Assembly: GCA_016715965.1 (NCBI GenBank)
Contig: JADJXG010000001.1
Coordinates: 310,001-374,000, forward strand
DNA: 64,000 nt
Reading direction: 5' to 3'
Source: Saprospiraceae bacterium
GTDB lineage: Bacteria; Bacteroidota; Bacteroidia; Chitinophagales; Saprospiraceae
In this document: positions 7,457 to 16,731 of the stretch, in pieces
How the letters are laid out: each line of letters opens with the position of its first letter
Numbering within the stretch: position 1 is the first letter of the stretch
The notes under the pieces: generated by a model
What the model saw: the letters and a program-made list of their open reading frames with translations, nothing else
Database searches by the model: none
Told to the model about the DNA's origin: nothing
Program-made: the position numbers and the translations under genes

Positions 7457-10400
7457 ATGAAGTATCTTTCTCTGATCCTAAGCTTAGTTTTTTCAATAAA
7501 TTCAGGAATCTGTCAATTCCTGGAAATTGAAGAAACAGGTACATTAAACTTCAGTTTGTGCAGAGAAAATCGCATCAGGCTTTCCCTAAAAAACAATTCT
7601 CCAAACCAGCTAAATGATATCAGACTTAAAGCTTTTTTTCCTTCGGGTTTGGAATATGTTCCGGGGACGGTGAGTCTTGCGTCTGAATTCAACCTAAATA
7701 CCCTTCATACACCTGAGTTTATGATTTCATCAATTAATCCAGGTACCAGCATTGAGATCTCTATGATTCTCCAGGCACAGTGCCAGCTGTACGATCTGGT
7801 CAATATGGGACTTCTTTTTAATAATCAATGGATCGCTGAATACAACTTTGGCCAAGACTCCATCATAGGGGTAAGCTACAGCATCAATACTGGTTTTTTG
7901 GTAATTTCAAATGTTCCTTCTATCAGAAAAGAAGCGGGTTCTCAATTTACACGACAGATAACAATTACCAATTCCCGGCTTGGCCCTGTGAGCAGTTTCT
8001 ATTTTGAAGATGTACACGATCCTCTAGAAATCTTATCTAACTCCGGAACCACCCTTGTTCAGAATGATACCAGTCTGAGATTAGAAATTAAAGCTGAGCA
8101 CCTATTAAATATTGGTGACCGTGATTCCCTTTTTGAAGAGGGAGAATCGATCGTGATTACAGAAATGATCAATCATAAAACCTGTCTCAATGAGCTTATC
8201 AATTCAAAATTCAGGGTTTTCTGGGGATGTGATTCTAACATTTGTCAAAGCTACCTTGAGGCGTCTCAAATTGATTTTACTTTGCCGTCAAGTCAGGCTT
8301 TATTGGACTTTGACCCAAAACCAAAGTTTCCTGAATGCATTTGCGATCCTGATGGAGCCACCCAGGAATTTGTGATTTATAACAATGGCGGTGCCGTGGC
8401 TGAAAATCTAATGGTCAGTTTCAAAGCTAGTACAGCACTTTCTAGTTTTGATGTTGCTTTCTTGAAAAATAGTTTTAGAATTGTTGGTCAGGGTCAAATT
8501 ATTTCCATCGATTACATCAACCAGGTGACAGGAACCTATTGTTTATTTGACAGTGCATTTCATGAGGTAAAAATAACGCTGGCTAACCTGAATCCATCCG
8601 GACAGATCAGGATCTTATTCGATTATGTGACCTGTAAATCAATCCAACCGGAAATCGCCACCAATTTTCCATATTTTTATTCATTTAGCTATAATTCGGT
8701 TTGCGTTCCAAACAGTACAAGGAGCGGCAATGAGCGTGCTATCAACAATTTTTCTAAAGCCAGTTCCGCCAGAATTGGCCTAAGATTGAGCCCAGTGGAA
8801 AGTCCGTTGATGGATCAAAAAATCTACGATGCGATTTCCAGCATTGGTTTTAATGAAGCCATAAGCAATAGAAATCTCAGTATTCGGTATACGATCCCCT
8901 GCCCTTTTGAGTTGATTGATACCTCCTTCTTATTGCTTGGAAAAAATGCCATCGTCAGGAATATTGATTTTTCATATCCGATCATTGTTGATTTAGAATA
9001 TTTACCTCCTTTTCCAAAAGATTTTACTTTTCAGTTTCCGTTAAAACTTAATTGCGAACACTTCTGTCTTGATTCCATAGAAGCTGCTGAAATTAAATTA
9101 TTGAGCAGTTGTCCCAGAGAACAGGATATCAGAGCAGATATGTTGGTTAAAATATGCGCACAGGTTAATCTTAGTTGTGAAAATACCATTTACAAATGTG
9201 GTGCCAATTCATTAAGTGATCCTGGTTTTGAATTGGCTTGCATCAACAGATCACAAACTACAGATTCCATCCCTGCCTACATTTTATTTGAAGATAGCCT
9301 CTTTAGGAAAAATATGGGTACATCTGATTTTGACAATGATCGATTTGAAAACACTGGATCCAATGATTTAACTCAAGCCAAACTAAAAAATTTTGTTACC
9401 GGAGATACGATCGTCGTTGAGTTTGCCGGCACTGTTGCCATCGACAATGAGAACCTACAGTACGACTCGCTCACCATCGTGATGACTTCGGAATTAAGCT
9501 ATTCATACGCTACATCCTATATTGATATCGTTGATAAAAGTTCCGGGATCAAATATTCCCTCGAATATCCTGTTCTGGATACTTTTAGCTCCATCAATCC
9601 GCTTGCCAACTGTGCAAAACCCATTATCCAGACGAATCCCTTGGGCAAAGGATTTAAAATTCCAATTGTGCCTGAAGAAATCATTAAATATAAGTCCGAC
9701 TTTCCGCCAAATTTTGTATTCGAGCAGGGAGATAGCATTTATTGTAGATTCGAGGCAAGAATCAGTTCATTTACGAATCAGAGAATAGCGGCGCTTCCAG
9801 TCATCAAAAGAATGGCATTGAATTCAAGACAGATTCCTTCTGAATACCTCTATTCCTGTTTGGTAGATGTGGACACAGTTCTATTGACCTCTGTTGGTCT
9901 TTTACGCATTCCACCAAGCCCTGTCCAGTATATCTGTGCGGATCAGGTAAGACTTTCTACGCAAATAATCAGACTCAATCCAAACACAAACAATTTTTTT
10001 ACCCACGAATACAGACCTCTCGTCAAAATTGATTCAATTTATCTGACGGGTTTGAGCGGTTTAAGATACATTGGAATTGAACTCGCTCTTTATTATCAAA
10101 GTGATACAGGGACGGTTCTCTACCGACTTGATACCATTCCGGTTCGATCCTTATCACCAACATTATTTTACCTTTCAGAATCTGAACTTCAGCCTTATAT
10201 ATTTGATGAAAGCTATGAGCTTAGGATCACACCACTGGCGATTCTTGAAAATTGCCTTGAAGCCTCAGGCAATATCACAACAAGCGTATTTTACAGTGGA
10301 CCCAATCATGGATTGTTTTTTATTGATCAATTCTTTAATACTTTTTACAACTCACATGTCTCTACCATTAATTCCAGCATTCAAATTCAAAATGCCAATC

Positions 10401-12991
10401 AGTTTGTCAGCCAATCCACAAAAACCATTTTTGCTTTTGGGAATAACATCCAGTGGACTCTCAACCTTGGTGCACAATCCGGTTCAGGATATTTTTATTT
10501 TGATATATGGTCTGTCAGAAATTCCATCCAATCATTACAACTAAAAGTTAATCCGGACATTCCAATAGTACAAATTTCCGATAAAAGATTCAGGATTGGA
10601 AGTTTTAAAGCTCTGACTGCCTACTCCATCGATTTTCTTGCCGATATTCTGAGTTGTGATCAGGATACCATTTATATAAGCAGTCTTTGGGTATGTGATG
10701 ACAGTGAGCAAGCTGAAATCAATAAATGCAATTTAGATACTTTCAGTGTTTACATCCTCCCTGAAGACCCTGAACTGGAGTTGGATCTGATGCAGGAATC
10801 CTCCCTCAATAAATTGTGCGATACGCTTCCGGAGATCCTTGTCCGACTATACAATGCAGACCGTGGAACCGCCAGGGAGGTTTATCTTGATATGGAGTTA
10901 CCATCAGGAATTTCCTGGTTGCCTGGTAGTTTGTATTTTAGTTATCCTGCTGGGAGTCCGTACAGACCGCTTCCCAATCCGACTTTGATAGGAATAAACA
11001 TTTACAGGTGGAATATAGAGGATCTGGATCCTGTCTTAAAACAAAATGGACTGAAAGGGGTGTTTTCAGACCCGGAAAATACCATACTATTCAAACTATC
11101 TGCGTTCACCAACTGTGATTTAATGATAAATGGTTCGATCAACGCAATGACCAGTGGAAAGAACACCTGCGGGATCATTCAAAATACCATCACCAAGACA
11201 GGCCCTACTATAAAAATAGAAGGTGCAGAAACGAACAAAGAATTAAGCATACAACTTTCAGAAAATGTAAAAAGTCTATGTGCCGATACCAGTGAAATCC
11301 TTGTTCAACTAATTCCTGCCTATAAGCCAGATATCAGAGATACGCTAGTAATCAGAATTCCTTCTTTTCTGGAATACATCTCAGGCTCCATCATCAACCT
11401 GAGCAATCACAATATTCAGGAAGCACTGATCATTGATTCATCCAACTATTCTATTTTAAAATTTGGACTTGGTCAACTTGGACAGGCCGGTCAGGCCATT
11501 CGTTTTTCTATAAAAATAACCGGGATCAGGTCTATCTATTGTACCCAAACTGGAATAGATGCTTTTTCTTACTTCCAAACAAGTCTTTTTTGCCAGGCTG
11601 ACCAAACGCATTGCAATGTATTCATACAAACAGGAAGTACCAGTTTGGAACTGAAAAGGGATCTACCAGAAATTAATATCCATGGTTTTGAAATCAGTCC
11701 GGGAACAGACCCCCATAAAACAAAATTGAAATTTGAAATTGAGGTTCTCCATTTTGATAAAATTGAGGATGATAAAATCTGCTTTTACCTGATTGGCGAC
11801 AAGGATGCTAATTCCAATTGGAATCATGAGGATTCAGTGCTGACAACAATTTGTATTCCAAAACAGGAGCTTGCTAGAAACGGCATCCATAGTTTTGAAT
11901 TGGAGCTTGATTTACTAACTTTAATTTCTTGCAGTTATTTACTAGCTGTATCTGAAAATACCTGTATCTGTGGACTTGACACCCTGGCCTTTCAAATTAG
12001 CTCTGGTATTCATCAGGTCTATTATGACAGCATCTGTACAGGCGTTCAAATGACCATCGGTGTAAACGATATCCCGGAATATAAATACAAATGGTTTTCC
12101 GCAGATTTTTCTTGCGATAGTTGCTCCTCACAATTCATCAAATTGAACAACCCATCCGACAGCATTGTGCAATTTAAATATGTTTTGACGGAGTTCTTAG
12201 ATTCATTGTGTCAAAATACGTATGAATACCATATTTTAGTTTTCCCGAAACAGAACGGAACCAAAACCATTCATACCGTATGTCCTGGTGAAATGGTCAG
12301 TCTTTCTGCTAACAATCAGAAAAATTTTATTTGGTCAGGATCAGGAATTACTAATCCAAACGCGCCAAATCAGAATTTCACACTTACAGATAGTATGGAA
12401 GTTTATTTGAGCTATGAAGATGAAAAAGGATGTCCGATCCTAGATACATTTTGTTTATTTCCATTACATGGAGATTTCAATTTTACAATTTCAAGGGATA
12501 CTACGATATTAGCCAGGTCCAAGGTCATTTTATGCGCTTCGGGGGGGAAATCTTATAAATGGTCTCCCGCAGCTGGTTTGGTTTGTCCGGATTGCCCTTG
12601 CATTGAAGTAAGCCCGGACCAAAATACAAGATACACGGTCACGATTATAGATAGTCTTGACTGCCCGCATGAACTTGGAGTGGATATTTTTGTCATTGGC
12701 ACCGTTTGCGATTCTACGGATGTATTTATTCCCAATGCGTTTTCACCAAATGAGGATCAAAAAAATGATGTGCTCTACGTTCTTTCCAATCAAACCCTTT
12801 TACAAATCCATTTGGTTATTTACAATCGATGGGGTGAAAAAGTATTTGAGACTTTTAATATAAAGCATGGCTGGGATGGAACTTACAATGGTGAAAAGCT
12901 AAGTCCTGATGTGTATGGATACTATCTCGAAGTCTGGTGTCCGGATCGACCAAAATTTACAAAAAAAGGAAACATCAATTTGTTGAAATAA
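7457..12991 (+). CDS. Giant T9SS cargo protein with gliding-motility-type C-terminal domain
   Basis: An 1844-residue secreted protein with a signal peptide at 1-20 (ending GICQ). The body consists of many beta-sandwich segments resembling DUF11/CARDB repeats, with recurring phrases such as LKNNSPNQLNDIRLKAFFP followed by VPGTVSL, and many paired cysteines. Near residues 1620-1740 are PKD/Ig-like segments: VCPGEMVSLSANNQKNFIWS and CASGGKSYKWSPAAGL. The last 90 residues, from FIPNAFSPNEDQKNDVL through IYNRWGEKVFET and WDGTYNGEKLSPDVYGY, are a classic CHU_C/T9SS type B sorting domain. Such proteins are exported to the surface and often attached there; adhesion is the usual guess, but no binding domain is recognisable. 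The gene ends 5 bp from the convergent gene at 12997. Confidence 0.9.
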   Translation: MKYLSLILSLVFSINSGICQFLEIEETGTLNFSLCRENRIRLSLKNNSPNQLNDIRLKAFFPSGLEYVPGTVSLASEFNLNTLHTPEFMISSINPGTSIEISMILQAQCQLYDLVNMGLLFNNQWIAEYNFGQDSIIGVSYSINTGFLVISNVPSIRKEAGSQFTRQITITNSRLGPVSSFYFEDVHDPLEILSNSGTTLVQNDTSLRLEIKAEHLLNIGDRDSLFEEGESIVITEMINHKTCLNELINSKFRVFWGCDSNICQSYLEASQIDFTLPSSQALLDFDPKPKFPECICDPDGATQEFVIYNNGGAVAENLMVSFKASTALSSFDVAFLKNSFRIVGQGQIISIDYINQVTGTYCLFDSAFHEVKITLANLNPSGQIRILFDYVTCKSIQPEIATNFPYFYSFSYNSVCVPNSTRSGNERAINNFSKASSARIGLRLSPVESPLMDQKIYDAISSIGFNEAISNRNLSIRYTIPCPFELIDTSFLLLGKNAIVRNIDFSYPIIVDLEYLPPFPKDFTFQFPLKLNCEHFCLDSIEAAEIKLLSSCPREQDIRADMLVKICAQVNLSCENTIYKCGANSLSDPGFELACINRSQTTDSIPAYILFEDSLFRKNMGTSDFDNDRFENTGSNDLTQAKLKNFVTGDTIVVEFAGTVAIDNENLQYDSLTIVMTSELSYSYATSYIDIVDKSSGIKYSLEYPVLDTFSSINPLANCAKPIIQTNPLGKGFKIPIVPEEIIKYKSDFPPNFVFEQGDSIYCRFEARISSFTNQRIAALPVIKRMALNSRQIPSEYLYSCLVDVDTVLLTSVGLLRIPPSPVQYICADQVRLSTQIIRLNPNTNNFFTHEYRPLVKIDSIYLTGLSGLRYIGIELALYYQSDTGTVLYRLDTIPVRSLSPTLFYLSESELQPYIFDESYELRITPLAILENCLEASGNITTSVFYSGPNHGLFFIDQFFNTFYNSHVSTINSSIQIQNANQFVSQSTKTIFAFGNNIQWTLNLGAQSGSGYFYFDIWSVRNSIQSLQLKVNPDIPIVQISDKRFRIGSFKALTAYSIDFLADILSCDQDTIYISSLWVCDDSEQAEINKCNLDTFSVYILPEDPELELDLMQESSLNKLCDTLPEILVRLYNADRGTAREVYLDMELPSGISWLPGSLYFSYPAGSPYRPLPNPTLIGINIYRWNIEDLDPVLKQNGLKGVFSDPENTILFKLSAFTNCDLMINGSINAMTSGKNTCGIIQNTITKTGPTIKIEGAETNKELSIQLSENVKSLCADTSEILVQLIPAYKPDIRDTLVIRIPSFLEYISGSIINLSNHNIQEALIIDSSNYSILKFGLGQLGQAGQAIRFSIKITGIRSIYCTQTGIDAFSYFQTSLFCQADQTHCNVFIQTGSTSLELKRDLPEINIHGFEISPGTDPHKTKLKFEIEVLHFDKIEDDKICFYLIGDKDANSNWNHEDSVLTTICIPKQELARNGIHSFELELDLLTLISCSYLLAVSENTCICGLDTLAFQISSGIHQVYYDSICTGVQMTIGVNDIPEYKYKWFSADFSCDSCSSQFIKLNNPSDSIVQFKYVLTEFLDSLCQNTYEYHILVFPKQNGTKTIHTVCPGEMVSLSANNQKNFIWSGSGITNPNAPNQNFTLTDSMEVYLSYEDEKGCPILDTFCLFPLHGDFNFTISRDTTILARSKVILCASGGKSYKWSPAAGLVCPDCPCIEVSPDQNTRYTVTIIDSLDCPHELGVDIFVIGTVCDSTDVFIPNAFSPNEDQKNDVLYVLSNQTLLQIHLVIYNRWGEKVFETFNIKHGWDGTYNGEKLSPDVYGYYLEVWCPDRPKFTKKGNINLLK

Positions 12992-12996
12992 AAGTC

Positions 12997-13485
12997 TTAT
13001 TGCTTAATTTGCTCAACATCAGTTAATAGATACATAAGGCGATTGATGTCTTTGTTGTTCAATTTCAACTTTCCTTTAATTTCTATGGGTTCAGAAGTAT
13101 ACGGGATGGGTTGGCGAGCCATGACCTCAAGAACTGTCTCTGGCCCAGCAGCTCCACAAAAAAAACAACTGCTGTATGGAAATGCCGAAAAAACAAATTC
13201 CTTATGGCTCTTGTAGCCATCTGTAGGAATGATGTATCCTTTTATCTTAATGGGTTTTCCTTCCAGTGCTTTTAATTCTGGACTAAAAATTGGTTTATCT
13301 ACTTTAATTCCTAAAAGCTCATCATACTCCTTCTTGTAAGTGACTTTTGCTAAAATGGGCCAATAATTAATTTCAGACTGGGCTGAAATCAAAGAAAAAT
13401 AAAAGGTGCAAATAATAACTAAACCTATGGTCTTTTTCAATACTTTGAAAGAAAAATTAAATTTAACTTTACACAAAAATACCAA
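12997..13485 (-). CDS. DUF3299-like secreted protein
   Basis: A 162-residue protein. After a signal peptide (ending LISAQ) comes a small domain with the order KALEGKPIKIKGYIIP, then the cysteine motif SSCFFCGAAGPETVLEV, then IEIKGKLKL near the C-terminus. This matches DUF3299-like periplasmic proteins of Bacteroidota, which may bind metal through the CFFC pair; function is unknown. The ATG at 13485 lies upstream of a minus-strand -7-like box (13481-13474), so translation may really begin at a TTG at 13440, which gives a shorter and more typical signal peptide (residues KKTIGLVII onward). The gene is convergent with the giant gene on its left and divergent from the GSCFA gene. Confidence 0.65.
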   Translation of the reverse strand: MVFLCKVKFNFSFKVLKKTIGLVIICTFYFSLISAQSEINYWPILAKVTYKKEYDELLGIKVDKPIFSPELKALEGKPIKIKGYIIPTDGYKSHKEFVFSAFPYSSCFFCGAAGPETVLEVMARQPIPYTSEPIEIKGKLKLNNKDINRLMYLLTDVEQIKQ

Positions 13486-13544
13486 ATACTATGGACTATT
13501 CTGTCCAAAACTTAAGTAGACGATCGTTTTAACAAAAAATTATA

Positions 13545-14513
13545 ATGTCGCAGTCATTCAGAACCATTTTTCCAGAATTTGAGGCCCCCTTTAAAATCGA
13601 CCATCGAAGCAAAATATGGTGCATGGGATCTTGTTTTGCAAACGAATTATATCACAATCTGCATCAATTGCATTTTAATATTCTATTCAGTCCTTTTGGT
13701 ATTGCCTTTAACCCAATCAGTCTAATGGACCATGTACATAAAATATGTAACAATGAACAAATTACCAGAAAGGATTTGATCCATCACGACGGATTGTACC
13801 ACTCATTGTCTCACCATGGATCATATTCAGAAGCGGATGCGGAATCCATGCTCAGAAACCTCAATCAAAAAATTTCTGAAGCACGCGATTGGATCTTGGA
13901 CGCTGATTTTCTGATCATAACCTTGGGGTCTGCTCACTATTACAGTTGGAAAGATAGCGAACAAACTGTTTCAAATTGCCATAAAATCCCGGCTTCATTC
14001 TTCCAAAAAAAAAGAACCAATCTTGAAGAAGTCCTTCCAATGTTTCAGAGAGCTATTTCAACGCTAAATAGATTAAACAACAAACTTAAAATAATATTAA
14101 GTGTAAGTCCGGTAAGATACCTGAAGGATGGATTTGTGGAGAACAACAGAAGTAAAGCCATTTTACTGGAAACTGCACACAGAATAAAGGAAGAATTTGA
14201 TCAAATTTATTATTTTCCTGCTTATGAAATATTCATGGATGATTTGAGGGATTACAGATTTTGTAAAAGCGATCTGGTGCACCCAAGTGATCAATCCATA
14301 AAATACATCATGAATTATTTTATAAATGGATGTATGACCGTTGAAACAAGGTCATTCATTTTAAGAATTCAAAAAATAAATGATCAACTCAATCACAGAC
14401 CAATACATCCGGCCACACCTTCACATTCCAAATTTCTGGATGAGCTTAAAATCAATATCGAGCAATTGAAAAAAGAATACCCTTCCATCCACTTTAATTG
14501 GAAATTGGAGTAA
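13545..14513 (+). CDS. GSCFA domain protein (SGNH-like hydrolase family)
   Basis: A 322-residue cytoplasmic protein without a signal peptide. The family signature WCMGSCFANELYHNL is at about residues 25-40, followed by FSPFGIAFNPISL. A second conserved region, DADFLIITLGSAHYYSWK, lies at about 120-138, then ILSVSPVRYLKDG at about 185-197 and the late SDLVHPSDQSIKYI block at about 242-255. GSCFA proteins are related to SGNH/GDSL esterases: the Ser of GSCF and the Asp/His of the late DLVHPS block would be the catalytic residues. Substrates are unknown. Length is normal. The gene is convergent with the rhomboid gene, 12 bp away. Confidence 0.9.
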   Translation: MSQSFRTIFPEFEAPFKIDHRSKIWCMGSCFANELYHNLHQLHFNILFSPFGIAFNPISLMDHVHKICNNEQITRKDLIHHDGLYHSLSHHGSYSEADAESMLRNLNQKISEARDWILDADFLIITLGSAHYYSWKDSEQTVSNCHKIPASFFQKKRTNLEEVLPMFQRAISTLNRLNNKLKIILSVSPVRYLKDGFVENNRSKAILLETAHRIKEEFDQIYYFPAYEIFMDDLRDYRFCKSDLVHPSDQSIKYIMNYFINGCMTVETRSFILRIQKINDQLNHRPIHPATPSHSKFLDELKINIEQLKKEYPSIHFNWKLE

Positions 14514-14525
14514 TGCCAGAATACT

Positions 14526-15245
14526 TTAGGCAATGTTTGTAAAGTCATCGTCCTTGAGATAGTTGGAATTGGCTTCCTCTGCCTCTTTCCTTCTTTGTGT
14601 TAAAGTTTTATCGAATACATCCCGGGAAAAAAAATATTCTCTGGGAACATCCTCTGTTTTCCGCTTTCGAATATATTCTTCTTCACCATGTTCCCTAAAG
14701 TCCCTAAAAACAAAAGCAGCCCAAAGACCGGCAAATGCTCCCAATAAATGACTTTCCCAGGATACCCGTTCATCCATTGGCAAAAAACCAGCGGTGTAAC
14801 CACCGTACATGATTGTGACTATAATCATTAATGCCACAGAACGAATATTTCTTCTAAAGAATCCACTAAAGAAAATAAATGAAATCAAACCATACACCAA
14901 ACCACTGGCACCAAGGTGTGCAGAGTCCCTTGCAAACATAAATACAGCAAATCCGGTACAAAACCAAATCATAATAAAAACAAACCAGGAAATACTTCTA
15001 TAAAAAAAAAACAAAACCACTAAAGTCACCAAAAGTGGACTCACATTACCCAATAAATGCTCCCAGGATGCATGTATAAAATGACCTGTAAACATACCAT
15101 ACCAATGCCCAAAGTCCCTTGGATAGATGGACCAGATAAATTTATTCGCTGTGAAGAGGTTGTAATACAAATGAATCAATATCAGAGCAAGACAAAAACC
15201 ACCTGAAATGATCACGGAGGTGATTAATCTATCTTTGTGATTCAT
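14526..15245 (-). CDS. Rhomboid family intramembrane serine protease
   Basis: A 239-residue protein with about six transmembrane helices in its first 180 residues. The catalytic serine is Ser114 in HLGASGLVYG (GxSG motif), the catalytic histidine is His166 in SWESHLLGA, and the supporting motif HASWEHLLGN supplies His63 and Asn67. Rhomboids cleave transmembrane substrates inside the lipid bilayer. A charged cytoplasmic tail (about 180-239) is extra to the core. It is the second gene of a two-gene unit: the upstream coiled-coil gene ends 7 bp before its start. Confidence 0.92.
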   Translation of the reverse strand: MNHKDRLITSVIISGGFCLALILIHLYYNLFTANKFIWSIYPRDFGHWYGMFTGHFIHASWEHLLGNVSPLLVTLVVLFFFYRSISWFVFIMIWFCTGFAVFMFARDSAHLGASGLVYGLISFIFFSGFFRRNIRSVALMIIVTIMYGGYTAGFLPMDERVSWESHLLGAFAGLWAAFVFRDFREHGEEEYIRKRKTEDVPREYFFSRDVFDKTLTQRRKEAEEANSNYLKDDDFTNIA

Positions 15246-15252
15246 TCCAATG

Positions 15253-15912
15253 TTAATTTAAAAATCGACGTTGAATCAACTTCAAAAATGAATCAACGAA
15301 TTTCTCCTTTTCCGGCCTGTCCCATTGAAATGTGGGAATTACATTTTTGACCAAATACATTTTTGCATTTTGGAGGTCTCCGCATCCATCCAACTCTGTC
15401 AATGTCCGATTGAAAAATTCTTTATCACCCGCAAAAAGCTCATTCTGAGCCAAAATTCTCTCATTGAGTCCAATTCCTGATTTCAAATCCTTTATTGGGA
15501 TTAACTCAAGTTTTTCAGATAAATCCGAAATCTTCAGGCAGTCAAAAAGATGCTTGTACTTTTCCAATAAGTCAGTTTCAGAATTTTCATTGGACCCTGT
15601 TTCATTTATAGTTTCAACTTTCGGATGAGCTGTCAGGATTGAATTATTTTCAGAATTTAAGTGTTGAGGAGGTGAAACAGAACGCTTATTGTTTTCAACC
15701 AGCGATTCAGAAGACTGCAATTTCGCCTCAAAATTATGAATGGCTGAAAGGTCTTCCGGTGCTGTTTTTAATAACTGAATTTGCTGATAAATTCTTCTGA
15801 CATAATCTAGCATCAGATCTCTTTCGCTTGAACTCAATTCTTCGTGGTCGGCATATAGTTCGAGAATCTGTTCGAATTTGCGAATGAGTTTCCTAATTGA
15901 TTGAAAATCCAT
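15253..15912 (-). CDS. Conserved hypothetical cytoplasmic protein (coiled-coil plus C-terminal helical domain)
   Basis: A 219-residue soluble protein with no signal. Residues 1-60 are helical and charged, with a probable coiled coil. Residues 65-115 are a low-complexity, Ser/Asn/Glu-rich linker. Residues about 130-215 form a conserved block with KISDLSEKLELIPIKDLKSG, then GLNERILAQNELFAGDKEFFN and a KEKFVDSFLKLIQRRF end. The C-terminal block is widespread in Bacteroidota as an unnamed protein; I cannot give a function. It is co-transcribed with the rhomboid gene. A minus-strand -7 box at 15974-15967 gives a leader of about 48 nt. Confidence 0.75.
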   Translation of the reverse strand: MDFQSIRKLIRKFEQILELYADHEELSSSERDLMLDYVRRIYQQIQLLKTAPEDLSAIHNFEAKLQSSESLVENNKRSVSPPQHLNSENNSILTAHPKVETINETGSNENSETDLLEKYKHLFDCLKISDLSEKLELIPIKDLKSGIGLNERILAQNELFAGDKEFFNRTLTELDGCGDLQNAKMYLVKNVIPTFQWDRPEKEKFVDSFLKLIQRRFLN

Positions 15913-15966
15913 ATTTTATTTATTAATCTGAAATTCAAGACCTCAAGAGAACTTGATATAACGGGA

Positions 15967-15974
15967 CAAAGGTA
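15967..15974 (-). promoter_or_regulatory. Candidate -7 box for the coiled-coil/rhomboid operon
   Basis: On the minus strand this reads TACCTTTG, the most frequent -7 variant in this window. The nearest TTG is only 14 bp upstream, shorter than usual. Confidence 0.45.
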
Positions 15975-16043
15975 GGACTTCTTGTATCCAATTGGGTGAA
16001 AACAATACATTTATACATAAAGTTTTCGGATATTTGGCCCGCC

Positions 16044-16631
16044 ATGTTTTTAGAACCAGGATTTAAAAGCCAAAGAAGTGGATGGATTGAAGTCATTTGC
16101 GGTTCCATGTTCAGTGGGAAAACAGAAGAATTGATCCGCAGACTTAAAAGAGCCAGAATTGCCAATCAAAAAGTAGAAATCTTTAAACATAGCAACGATA
16201 CGCGATATGATGAACAGGAGGTGGTTTCACACGATGAAAATGCAATGCTTTCCAAACCCATCGGGCATTCCCATGAAATTCTGAATTTGGCTCCTGAGAT
16301 ACAGGTCGTTGGAATCGACGAAGCCCAGTTTTTTGATTTAGATCTACCCAAATATTGTCAGGAGCTGGCTGAAAATGGAATTAGAGTGATTGTTGCAGGA
16401 TTGGACATGGATTTTAAAGGAGAACCCTTTGGTCCTATGCCATCCTTGCTCGCTGTTGCTGAATACATTACGAAAGTACATGCCATTTGTCCACACTGTG
16501 GCAACCTTGCCACACATTCCTACAGGTTCAGCAAAGAAAAAGACACCATTATTTTGGGTGAAAAAGACAAATATGAACCCAGATGCAGAACCTGTTTTAG
16601 AATGGGCAATATCATGATTTTCAACCATTAA
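16044..16631 (+). CDS. tdk: Thymidine kinase
   Basis: A 195-residue enzyme that phosphorylates thymidine to dTMP with ATP in the salvage pathway (type II, TK1-like). The P-loop GSMFSGKT is at residues 20-27; the DEAQFF motif has catalytic Glu93; the structural zinc site is Cys149, Cys152 (CPHC) and Cys181, Cys184 (CRTC). The frame is open back to 15996, but family members begin MFLEP close to the conserved GWIEVICG block, so the ATG at 16044 is preferred. Length is normal. It stands alone, divergent from the coiled-coil gene. Confidence 0.96.
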   Translation: MFLEPGFKSQRSGWIEVICGSMFSGKTEELIRRLKRARIANQKVEIFKHSNDTRYDEQEVVSHDENAMLSKPIGHSHEILNLAPEIQVVGIDEAQFFDLDLPKYCQELAENGIRVIVAGLDMDFKGEPFGPMPSLLAVAEYITKVHAICPHCGNLATHSYRFSKEKDTIILGEKDKYEPRCRTCFRMGNIMIFNH

Positions 16632-16653
16632 TATTTATAATTCATTATAATAC

Positions 16654-16680
16654 AAGATTATATATTAATAATATAATCTT
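16654..16680. repeat. AT-rich perfect dyad between tdk and the 2675-codon gene
   Basis: Arms AAGATTATAT (16654-16663) and ATATAATCTT (16671-16680) pair over 10 bp around a 7-nt loop. It lacks a following T-run, so it may be a weak terminator for tdk or a regulatory site 50 bp before the giant gene at 16732. Confidence 0.45.
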
Positions 16681-16731
16681 AATATGATTGGCACGTAATT
16701 TGCAGTAGTCTGCTATACTCACACGCTGCTT

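Noticed and set aside
13474..13481. A minus-strand TATTTTTG box overlapping the start of the DUF3299-like gene
   Set aside because: The spacing to the nearest TTG is 24 bp and it conflicts with the first ATG; it is used only as an argument for an alternative TTG start.
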